Positions 8,130-14,067 of a stretch of 22,814 nucleotides of DNA are shown piece by piece. The notes under the pieces were generated by a model. It was not told the DNA's origin. It saw only the letters and a program-made list of their open reading frames with translations, and searched no databases. Origin of the DNA: UBA4582 sp047629195 (lineage in GTDB: Bacteria > Pseudomonadota > Gammaproteobacteria > Pseudomonadales > Azotimanducaceae); the NCBI GenBank assembly GCA_047629195.1, contig JBLHWY010000104.1:1-22814 (forward strand). Direction: 5' to 3'. The position numbers and the translations under genes were made by a program. How positions within the stretch are numbered: the first letter of the stretch is position 1; each line of letters opens with the position of its first letter.

Positions 8130-9156
8130 TTAACCCTGTGCTCGCAACATCTGATCCACGCGCACGAGGTTTGACAGCGCGAACAGCATCGCCAGTTTGC
8201 CGTCATTTTTCTTCAGACCACGGTAACGGGCTTTTACAAAGCCGAACTGGCACTTGATGATCCGGAACGGATGCTCAACCTTGGCACGCAGGCTGGCCTT
8301 CAGATACTCGGTGCGGGGATTCTGACCTTATTGATGCGAGGATGCTTTTTCAGAGTCTTCAGCTGCCCGGGTTGTTCGGCGATGTGCCAGTCTGCACTGA
8401 CATCTTTAAGCTCTACCCGCTTTTCGGCGCCTCGGTAACCCGCATCGGCAAAGATGAACGCTTCATCACCATGAAGCAGGTGCTCTGCCTGGTTTAGGTC
8501 ATGCTCATTGGCTGCCGTAGTGGTGAAGCTGTGCGTGATACCGGTGCAGGCATCCACGCCGATATGGGCTTTCAGCCCGAAGTGCCTTCTTCGTCTGGTG
8601 CATCTCAGGATCGCGCTCGCCACTGCGGTTCTTAGTTGAACTGGGGGCCTCGATGATGGTGGCATCGATCAGGGAACCTTCCTTGATCAGCACACCAGCC
8701 TCGGACAGCCACTGATTGACCTCGTCGAAGATCTGGCGTGCCAGGCCATGTTGTTCCAGCAGGTGGCGGAACTTCAGAATCGTTGAATGATCGGGGATGG
8801 CCTTATCCAGTGACAGACCGGCAAACAGGCGCATGGAGGCAATCTCATACAGCGCATCTTCCATCGCCTCATCACTCAGGCTGTACCACTGTTGCATGCA
8901 TTGAATCCGCAGCATAGTAGACAACGGATAAGGACGGCGGCCGTTACCGGGCTTGGGATAATGAGGTTCGATGACGTTTTCGAGACGCGTCCAGGGGATC
9001 AGCTTGTCCATCCGGCCAAGGAACTTCTCTTTACGGGTCTGGCGGCGCTTGTTGCTGAACTCGCTGTCCGCGAATGTAAGTTGCTGATCCATCTCTATGT
9101 CCCCAATCGTGTGCAGCGGACATTATCTCATGCGGCAGACTTGATCACAGCTTCCC
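8070..9156 (-). mobile_element. IS5-family insertion sequence (left boundary uncertain)
   Basis: The right end is set where the interrupted DUF305 gene leaves its expected protein sequence (after SMI at 9157). Read inward from there the DNA is GGGAAGCTGTGATCAAG, similar in style to IS5-group ends. No convincing partner repeat was found on the left, so the element may have lost that end or continue nearer to 8000. The left coordinate is approximate. Confidence 0.5.
8130..9092 (-). pseudogene. IS5-family transposase with two frameshifts
   Basis: The protein runs over three frames. ATG at 9092 (GGGGA upstream) gives MDQQLTFADSEF and a typical IS5 N-terminus (KPGNGRRPYPLSTMLRIQCMQQW) down to HQTKK near 8593. 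A second frame resumes with HFGLKAHIGVDA and runs to KHPRINK near 8325. A third frame carries EYLKASLRAKVEHPFRIIKCQFGFVKARYRGL and stops at 8130. DDE residues are all present: D in LIDATIIEAPSS, D in FADAGYRG, E in KVEHPFRIIK. Two separate small indels make a functional transposase unlikely, so this copy is probably immobile unless assisted. Confidence 0.88.
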
Positions 9157-9359
9157 TATCATACTCCTTGTAAAGGCCTTGTCGGGATCGGACTCATTAA
9201 CAGCAGACATCACTTTGTCGTGCAGGTCATTCATGTCCGCCTTATATTCCTGTGACTATGCTGACGAGTGCATTTTTGACATTTTCATTTCCGATTTTTC
9301 GACGGAAATGGCTGGCAGGAATAAGATTAATATAGAAAAAGGGAGTTTTTTATTTTCAT
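9157..9359 (-). pseudogene. Decayed DUF305-family periplasmic protein, interrupted by IS5-family element
   Basis: ATG at 9359 has AGGA (9368-9371) 8 bases upstream. The start MKIKNSLF runs into a T5 tract; with one extra T it continues as SILILFLPAIS, a good signal peptide. An in-frame TAG then follows SKMHSSA, after which the frame continues as SQEYKADMNDLHDK and ends DPDKAFTRSMI, where the insertion begins. The xxxFTRSMI segment is the approach to the DUF305 motif that normally reads MIxHHQGAI. DUF305 proteins are exported and some bind copper, which fits the metal genes around it. Three lesions (one-base deletion, amber codon, insertion) show it is dead. It is short and hidden because no single frame spans it. 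Confidence 0.65.
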
Positions 9360-9408
9360 ATAATAAATCCTTTCAGGTAGGTACTGGTTAATTGCTGCTG
9401 AGTCAGAT

Positions 9409-9429
9409 AAAAAAGCCCCCTGATGGGGC
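9409..9429 (-). terminator. Terminator of the MFS exporter-repressor operon
   Basis: Read on the minus strand, GCCCC (9429-9425), loop ATCAG, GGGGC (9419-9415) is followed by six T (9414-9409). It lies 64 bp after the repressor's stop codon and just upstream of the DUF305 remnant. Confidence 0.82.
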
Positions 9430-9492
9430 ATATGTAGCAACACAGGCATTAACCACACCTTGCTGTGAAAAACCAGTCATGTTTCACCAGCT

Positions 9493-9762
9493 TTAAAGAT
9501 ACTTGGTTATCTCTTTAAATTCGCTAAGCGAACTATCAGACTCGGAGTGTTCAGCATGAAGGGCCTCCTCCAGGCAGTGACCTAAGTGGTCGTGAATTAA
9601 AGTACGCTTCGCATTCGTTATAGCTTTTTCCACAGCCTGTAACTGCTGGGCTATATCCAGACACGCTTTTTCATCTTCAAGCATCTGGATGGTACTTTTC
9701 AGGTGCCCTGCGGCACGCTTAAGTCTTTTAATAATGTCAGGGTGTGATGCGTGTACGGTCAT
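9493..9762 (-). CDS. CsoR/RcnR-family metal-sensing repressor (NreA/NcrB-like)
   Basis: 89 residues from ATG at 9762, chosen because AGAGGA lies 8 bases before it and the product then has the usual family length; a longer frame to 9819 only adds a hydrophobic, unlike N-terminus. The all-helical CsoR/RcnR fold is recognisable (IIKRLKRAAGHLKSTIQMLE, LDIAQQLQAVEKAITNAK, LIHDHLGHCLEEAL). Likely metal ligands are Cys34, His59 and Cys63, with His4 and His7 at the N-terminus. Spacing C-25-H-4-C is the CsoR/InrS pattern, whereas RcnR uses Cys-His-His. Such repressors release DNA when they bind Ni, Co or Cu(I). It is the second gene behind the exporter, 106 bp downstream, and the operon's promoter has two G-tract sites, so autoregulation is likely. 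Confidence 0.85.
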   Translation of the reverse strand: MTVHASHPDIIKRLKRAAGHLKSTIQMLEDEKACLDIAQQLQAVEKAITNAKRTLIHDHLGHCLEEALHAEHSESDSSLSEFKEITKYL

Positions 9763-9868
9763 GGGGCTGTCCTCTCTGGGTGGAGGGGATAAGATAATAT
9801 GTATCAACGCTATGGTCACACTTTTTATCGGCTTATCCTCTCCTTATACGCTGCATATTATGGGTAAA

Positions 9869-11167
9869 TTACTTCTCTTTCTTCGGCCATGACGGGTGTT
9901 CATCATCAATCACGAAATCATGCTCATGGGTCGATTCATTGTTTGTATCTGGGGCTGTGTGGCTGTGAACCTGGATGTAAATTTCATGCTCAGGCCGCCA
10001 GATGAGTACGGCAGTAACCAGCGACAGCCCCGCCACAATGGTCAGAGCGATGAATGAAGCCTGAGTTCCCCATGTAGCGCCTACCCACCCTGCCAGCGGA
10101 TAAGTCACCAGCCAGCATGAATGTGACAGCGCAAACTGAGCGGCGAACAGCGCCGGTCTGTCTTCAGCTTTTGACGAGCGCCGCAGCAGGCGCCCACTTG
10201 GCGTCTGAGAAAGCGAATAACCCACCCCCAGCAGCGCCCACAGCACTAACAAGGTGACATAATTTTTTAGGAGAATGCCCAATCCCAGGCCAATGACTAA
10301 AAGCGACGTACCTACAAGCATCGGCATGCGGTCACTCATTTTGTCGAGGAGTCTGGGTAGAATCAGAGCCGATAGCATGGATCCGATACCGAAGCATGCC
10401 AGCGCAATGGCGGTAGACCGTTGTGAGAAACCAAAGTTAGCCTGAACCAGAACAACAGTATTGACGATAACCATCGCACTCGCCGCTGCTACGGCCATGT
10501 TGAGAGCCAGCAGGCCGCGTAGTCTCGGTGTTTTCAGAAAAATACGCATGCCTCGCGTTGTTTTGTCATAGATGCTGCGTTTTACCGTTAGCGCTTTCAT
10601 CTTTGGCAATCTGACAGAAACAACCAGTAAAGCCGATGCGATAAACCCCACAGCCGTCCCAGCAAACAGGTTATGGAAGCTCATGACCGCCAGCAGCGCA
10701 GCCGCCAGCATGGGGCTGATAACACTTTCCAAATCGTAGGCCAGCCGTGACAGAGACAGCGCCCGGGTATATTCGCGTTCATCAGGAAGAATTTCCGGGA
10801 TTGTCGCCTGAAAGGTTGGCGTAAATGCCGCCGAGGCAGACTGAAGAATGAAGATCAGGATATAGATTTCCCAGATCTGGGTGACAAATGGCAGCGCTAT
10901 AGCCACGAGGGCGCGAACCAGATCCAGCGTCACCAGCATACTGCGACGCGGGAATTTGTCGGCGAAGGCCGCAGCTACGGGCGCAACCAGAATGTAGGCG
11001 CTCATTTTGATAGCCAGCGCGGTACCCAAGACAGCACCAGCCCTGTCTCCTGCAAGCTCGTAGGCTAACAGCCCCAGCGCAACGGTCGCCAGACCGGTGC
11101 CGATAAGGGCGATAACCTGTGCCATAAACAGGTGGCGGTAAATACGATTAGAAAGAATATTGAGCAT
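9869..11167 (-). CDS. MFS exporter with His-rich tail, NreB-like nickel/cobalt efflux
   Basis: 432 residues with about 12 hydrophobic segments. An MFS motif-A variant sits between helices 2 and 3 (AAFADKFPRRSMLV). The C-terminal tail after residue about 400 is rich in His and acids (VHSHTAPDT, STHEHDF, DDEHPSW), as in NreB-type nickel exporters, where it is thought to bind metal. ATG at 11167 has a weak GAGAG site 8 bases upstream. It is the first gene of a minus-strand operon with the metal repressor. Nickel or cobalt export is an inference from the tail plus the repressor; a general macrolide-type MFS pump cannot be excluded by the membrane part alone. Confidence 0.78.
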   Translation of the reverse strand: MLNILSNRIYRHLFMAQVIALIGTGLATVALGLLAYELAGDRAGAVLGTALAIKMSAYILVAPVAAAFADKFPRRSMLVTLDLVRALVAIALPFVTQIWEIYILIFILQSASAAFTPTFQATIPEILPDEREYTRALSLSRLAYDLESVISPMLAAALLAVMSFHNLFAGTAVGFIASALLVVSVRLPKMKALTVKRSIYDKTTRGMRIFLKTPRLRGLLALNMAVAAASAMVIVNTVVLVQANFGFSQRSTAIALACFGIGSMLSALILPRLLDKMSDRMPMLVGTSLLVIGLGLGILLKNYVTLLVLWALLGVGYSLSQTPSGRLLRRSSKAEDRPALFAAQFALSHSCWLVTYPLAGWVGATWGTQASFIALTIVAGLSLVTAVLIWRPEHEIYIQVHSHTAPDTNNESTHEHDFVIDDEHPSWPKKEK

Positions 11168-11192
11168 CAGGAAATCTCTCGGCTTAAGTTTA

Positions 11193-11211
11193 CATCCCCC
11201 CCGGGGGGATG
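11193..11211 (-). promoter_or_regulatory. C/G-tract palindromic operator for the CsoR/RcnR-type repressor
   Basis: CATCCCCCCCGGGGGGATG is a perfect 9+1+9 palindrome. It starts six bases after the -10 box, so a bound repressor would cover the transcription start. CsoR/RcnR-family proteins recognise G/C tracts flanked by A/T, which this has on both sides. Confidence 0.72.
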
Positions 11212-11216
11212 GTTGA

Positions 11217-11245
11217 AGTATAGATCGGCCTCACAGTAATGGCAA
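11217..11245 (-). promoter_or_regulatory. Sigma-70 promoter of the exporter-repressor operon
   Basis: On the minus strand TTGCCA (11245-11240) and TATACT (11222-11217) are separated by exactly 17 bp. Both hexamers are close to consensus, and the first gene starts about 50 bp downstream. Confidence 0.82.
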
Positions 11246-11253
11246 TCTCTATC

Positions 11254-11268
11254 CTGGGTGGGGGGGTG
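11254..11268 (-). promoter_or_regulatory. Second G-tract, upstream of the -35
   Basis: A run of seven G (11260-11266), preceded by TGGGT, ends 21 bp upstream of the -35 box. It resembles a half of the palindromic operator and may be a second repressor site; it lacks dyad symmetry. Confidence 0.45.
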
Positions 11269-11470
11269 TGAAATTTATCGGTTACTTGATATGAAAAATA
11301 TTCATGTATCATATGCTTATGGCCTAATTATTATTAGGAATATCAAGAGAGGGACAGCAGATTTCCGGCAAACAGTTGCAAGCAGATATAGTCCAGTTAA
11401 TCCTTCAGAAAAAAGAGGTACCATCGTGAACCTCCGTTGGAATAGTATTCAATCCCTACCTTGTGGCGAT
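11269..11470. other. Intergenic DNA between the metal operon and the integrase remnant
   Basis: AT-rich and without a recognisable gene. On the minus strand an ATG at 11424 has a good GGAGG seven bases upstream, but its 35-codon product (MVPLFSEGLTGLYLL...) matches nothing I know. It lies directly after the integrase stop, so it could be the start of a former downstream gene of the integrated element. Confidence 0.4.
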
Positions 11471-11745
11471 TCAACCACCTGATCGTGTTACGAAATCAGC
11501 CCATGCCTGCATCATCGGGCGATGTTGTTCCAGTAAATCAGTCCTGTGGTAAGCGGCCTCAGCTTTACTCTGAATTGAGTGAGCGAGTGCTCTTTCAGCA
11601 AGATCTCGAGAGTAACCATGCTTGCTGCACCAATCACGAAAACTTGAGCGAAAGCCATGCGCAGTGGCTACCCTGTTGGGAATATCACTTGGAGCCTCAA
11701 CGCGACGTAAAAAAGAGGTGAGGCCATATCGCTAAGAACGGTCTG
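11471..11745 (-). pseudogene. C-terminal remnant of a P4-type tyrosine integrase
   Basis: The minus-strand frame ending in TGA at 11473-11471 reads ...SFLRRVEAP, ATAHGFRSSFRDW, RDLAERALAHSIQSKAEAAY, HRTDLLEQHRPMMQAWADF. This contains the catalytic signature of the family: HxxR in HGFR, the later His in LAH, and the nucleophilic Tyr in AAYHRTD. Upstream of about 11722 the frame shifts; a missing C in GGCCTC would restore QTVLSDMALTSFLRR. Above 11745 there is a stop and no further integrase. Only about 90 of roughly 400 residues survive, so it cannot act, but it marks the edge of a once integrated island that probably brought the defence genes to its right. Confidence 0.82.
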
Positions 11746-11984
11746 CTATGCTGATTTCTACAAGTAAAATTGTAGGTAAAACTGTAGTTGTTCGAGTAAG
11801 ACGCTGTGTTGTAGGTGATTTCTTTTTTGTGTTGATAAGCTTGATGTGGGGATCGCTCGCCCTCGTCAAAGCCTGCAAGGCTTGGATAATACTGCTTCTG
11901 CCTACTGCTCTTGTTTCTGTTACTGATCCTGTTACTGCTACTGGTTAACGCATGGGTCAAGTAACCGTCAGACAAGGCTTGTTG

Positions 11985-12202
11985 AACCCTTTGCAAAGGG
12001 TTTAAAAACAGTTAGTAAAATTCTGCTTCGTATTGAATTTACTAGCTTAAAGCGAAGTCAGGAGCACCATTAAAATGCTCAGTCGAACTCAGTTCAAGCC
12101 TTTTGCAACCGTTTGAAAAGGGGTTGGCTAAGCCATACGTAAAGGGTATCGGTAAGGGTTACCTAAAGGGTTTAGCTAAGGCTTTCTGAAAGGCTTAGCC
12201 AA
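11985..12202. repeat. Array of short palindromes and AAGGGTT-type motifs
   Basis: This lies in the 540-bp non-coding stretch 11746-12286. Elements seen: the perfect 18-bp palindrome AACCCTTTGCAAAGGGTT (11985-12002); AGTAAAATTC / GAATTTACT (12014-12023, 12035-12043); GAGCA / TGCTC (12062-12066, 12076-12080); CCTTTT / AAAAGG (12099-12104, 12116-12121). An outer 11-bp repeat TTGGCTAAGCC / GGCTTAGCCAA (12124-12134, 12192-12202) encloses four small hairpins: ATAC/GTAT, GGTAAGGGTTACC (12151-12163), CTAAAGGGTTTAG (12163-12175) and CTTTCTGAAAG (12182-12192). The outer repeat is centred on base 12163, exactly where the two middle palindromes meet. The function is unknown: a recombination or attachment region, a regulator-binding array or a folded RNA are all possible. 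The rest of the gap (11746-11984, 12203-12286) shows no gene. Confidence 0.65.
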
Positions 12203-12331
12203 AGCCTTCATACATGGGTTCACCCAGTAGAAAGATTAAAAAAACGCTGAGGTATCCAAGGTGCATTTAGAAAAACCTGTGGCACAGTGAAATCACCTAA
12301 AGCGAACAATAGAATTGAAGAGGAACCATCA

Positions 12332-13237
12332 ATGACAAGAGCCCCAGCGCCATTTCCGCTAGAGCGCCTCGCGGATATCCTAGAAAGACCAGAAGATTTT
12401 AGATTGCTGGAGCGTATTCCATTAACGCGTGAGCCGCAGTCCTGGCCACTTGAATTCTCTCCTTTGGTCGGTGATGAACAACCGATGGTGCTGCTCGATA
12501 CAGAGACAACCGGACTGTCTGCCGATGATGAGTCCATTATTGAGCTTGGTATGGTTAAGGTGCTTTACAGCCCCTCTGCTAAGCAGATTGTGTCGATTGT
12601 TGATGTGATCAGCTTGTATGAAGATCCCGGCAAGCCAATCCCCGAGCTGATTACCGAGTTAACCGGTATCACTGATGAGATGGTGCAAGGCCAGCACATT
12701 GATGATTCACTGGTAGCGAGTTGGTTATCCGATGATCCGCTGGTGGTTGCACACAATGCACAGTTTGATCGTCCTTTCTTTGAAAAGCGGTTTGCTGCAT
12801 TAGGACATCTATCTTGGGCCTGTTCAGCCAGTGGCATAGATTGGAAGGCGCTGGGTTTTGAAAGTCGAAAGCTTGAGTACCTGCTGCTTCGCTTAGGTTG
12901 GTTTTATGAAGGACATCGAGCTGCAACCGATTGTTTGGCGATGGCCTGGTTGTTTCATTTGTTGCCCGAGTCCGTTGCAAACTTGTTGTCTGAAGCAGAC
13001 AGGCGAACTGTGTTAGTTCGTGCGTTTGGTGCGCCGTTTGACGTAAAGGACTATTTAAAAGAGCGTGGTTACCGTTGGCATGACGGTGTTAAAGGTGCCA
13101 ACAAACATTGGTGGCGCGAAATCAGCGAAGACGAGTTGCCGCAGGAACAAACTTACCTGGATGATTTGTACCATCGTGGCTCAGAACATGCCCACTATGA
13201 CTACAAAGATGCCCGCAATCGATTTAAAGCTTTGTAG
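12332..13237 (+). CDS. DEDDh-family 3'-5' exonuclease (DnaQ-like)
   Basis: 301 residues from ATG 12332, chosen because AGAGGA stands 8 bases before it; a GTG at 12287 is in frame but has no good site. All three exonuclease motifs are present: ExoI LLDTETTG (Asp56, Glu58), ExoII VVAHNAQFDRPF (Asp146) and ExoIII HRAATD (His195, Asp200), making the DEDDh type. The C-terminal 70 residues (VKDYLKERGYRWHDG, WWREISEDEL) form a small extra domain seen in exonucleases outside replication. It is the first gene of the plus-strand cluster leading to the type III restriction-modification genes, about 1.8 kb upstream of Mod. A role in degrading invading or damaged DNA is likely but inferred; it could also be an unrelated island gene, since an ERIC element separates it from the next gene. 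Confidence 0.85.
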   Translation: MTRAPAPFPLERLADILERPEDFRLLERIPLTREPQSWPLEFSPLVGDEQPMVLLDTETTGLSADDESIIELGMVKVLYSPSAKQIVSIVDVISLYEDPGKPIPELITELTGITDEMVQGQHIDDSLVASWLSDDPLVVAHNAQFDRPFFEKRFAALGHLSWACSASGIDWKALGFESRKLEYLLLRLGWFYEGHRAATDCLAMAWLFHLLPESVANLLSEADRRTVLVRAFGAPFDVKDYLKERGYRWHDGVKGANKHWWREISEDELPQEQTYLDDLYHRGSEHAHYDYKDARNRFKAL

Positions 13238-13298
13238 CTCTCTACAAGGTAAGCCTTGCATATTTGAAAACCTCTGGAAAATGGAAAGTGAACTTACG

Positions 13299-13428
13299 TT
13301 ATACCCAAACTACTTGGTGTTGCAGCTAGGCGGCAAGTGAGCGAGTCCCCATGAGCATAGATCTTCTATGTGATTGGGGTGAGCGAATACAGGTAACACC
13401 GCTGCGGCTGCAAGTAGGCAGGGTATAT
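13299..13428. repeat. ERIC element (enterobacterial repetitive intergenic consensus)
   Basis: About 128 bp bounded by TATACCC (13300-13306) and GGGTATA (13421-13427), the typical ERIC ends. Internal parts match from memory: CAAACTACTTGG near the left end, GTGAGCGAGTCCCCATGAGC, then GATTGGGGTGAGCGAA, the region used for ERIC-PCR primers. The inverted halves can fold into one long RNA hairpin. It sits between the exonuclease and the small gene, so it may affect mRNA stability or decoupling within this cluster. ERICs occur in Enterobacterales and Vibrio, which supports the host range. Confidence 0.85.
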
Positions 13429-13450
13429 AACCAACAAGAGGAATCTTTCC

Positions 13451-13750
13451 ATGTACCAAGACACCTACATTGAATACTGGGGCGAAATCTTCGTCTCTGC
13501 CCGCATCATTGAATTTGGCATCACGTTCGAGCGCTTTCTTAAAGATCCTTGGAAGCACTTGATGTCCTGTGGCCAAGAGTCTGCTCCAGACGCGATTGCT
13601 GAAGGGATGCTGCCATTGCTACCAGCCCAGGCAGAAGTTGCTAGGCGCATTCGGGAAAGTGAGCAACGAGCCCTGATGTCCACAGACTCGGAGAAAGGGA
13701 AGTCTCAAAGCAGTAACATCGTGGTGCCACTGGTTCGGGTAGCGCATTGA
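13451..13750 (+). CDS. Small protein of unknown function in the defence cluster
   Basis: 99 residues with an AGAGGA site 8 bases before the ATG, so translation is credible. The first half is aromatic and likely helical (MYQDTYIEYWGEIFVSARIIEF, FERFLKDPWKHLM); the second half has a helix with AEVARRIRESEQRAL and a polar tail. There is no signal peptide, membrane segment or known motif. It follows the ERIC element and precedes the WYL regulator on the same strand. Its stop codon overlaps a palindrome, TGATAGC-G-GCTATCA (13748-13762). I do not recognise the family and assign no function. Confidence 0.6.
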   Translation: MYQDTYIEYWGEIFVSARIIEFGITFERFLKDPWKHLMSCGQESAPDAIAEGMLPLLPAQAEVARRIRESEQRALMSTDSEKGKSQSSNIVVPLVRVAH

Positions 13751-13799
13751 TAGCGGCTATCATCAATGACACGAAACAAGGCCTTCACGCCCATAACTG

Positions 13800-13835
13800 A
13801 GCGGCAATTGCAATCCAGATCAAAAAGTTGCCGCT
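13800..13835 (+). other. Long-loop stem in the leader region of the WYL gene
   Basis: AGCGGCAA (13800-13807) and TTGCCGCT (13828-13835) are perfect 8-bp inverted repeats around a 20-base loop that includes AAAAAG. There is no T run after it, so a terminator is unlikely; it may be a structured leader or a protein-binding dyad. It lies in the 317-bp gene-free stretch before the WYL gene. Confidence 0.4.
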
Positions 13836-13872
13836 TAGCCTTCCCTACAAAATAATTTGTGATAGGATGACA

Positions 13873-13891
13873 CCTAATAAAATTAATTAGG
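13873..13891. promoter_or_regulatory. AT-rich dyad, candidate operator of the WYL regulator
   Basis: CCTAAT-AAAATTA-ATTAGG is a perfect 6+7+6 dyad 176 bp before the WYL gene. BrxR/CapW regulators are dimers that bind inverted repeats in front of their own defence operon, so this is the best candidate site in the gap. No convincing -35/-10 pair was found, which keeps confidence low. Confidence 0.35.
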
Positions 13892-14067
13892 TTGAAGCCT
13901 ATTAAGTGTTTTATGTCCATCTGTCCAGCTTCAACCGGTAGAGATTGCTAAGTCATTGCGAATAAAGAGTAGCATTGAGTGACACTATTCAATGTTATTA
14001 CGCGATGTCTGACCGTACTTTATAAACAGAGTTTTAAGAATCTGGTTGAATTGGATAAATAAGACGC

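Noticed and set aside
9179..9391. Plus-strand frame of 70 codons right of the IS5-family element
   Set aside because: It is the reverse side of the DUF305 remnant, which has the better start, signal peptide and family motif.
11461..11721. Plus-strand 86-codon frame
   Set aside because: It is antisense to the integrase fragment, whose catalytic residues are clear on the other strand.
11697..11996. Minus-strand 99-codon frame beside the integrase remnant
   Set aside because: Low-complexity Ser/Asn/Tyr-rich product, no ribosome site, and it overlaps the palindromic DNA.
12124..12202. tRNA-like cloverleaf in the palindrome block
   Set aside because: The hairpin loops are only three bases, the outer stem is 11 bp, and none of the fixed tRNA bases (such as the T-loop pattern or CCA) are present.
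11985..12202. CRISPR array
   Set aside because: The repeated units are short, variable and have no unique spacers of regular length.
13065..13340. Plus-strand frame of 91 codons overlapping the exonuclease end and the ERIC
   Set aside because: It lies mostly inside the exonuclease gene in another frame and runs into the ERIC; no ribosome site.
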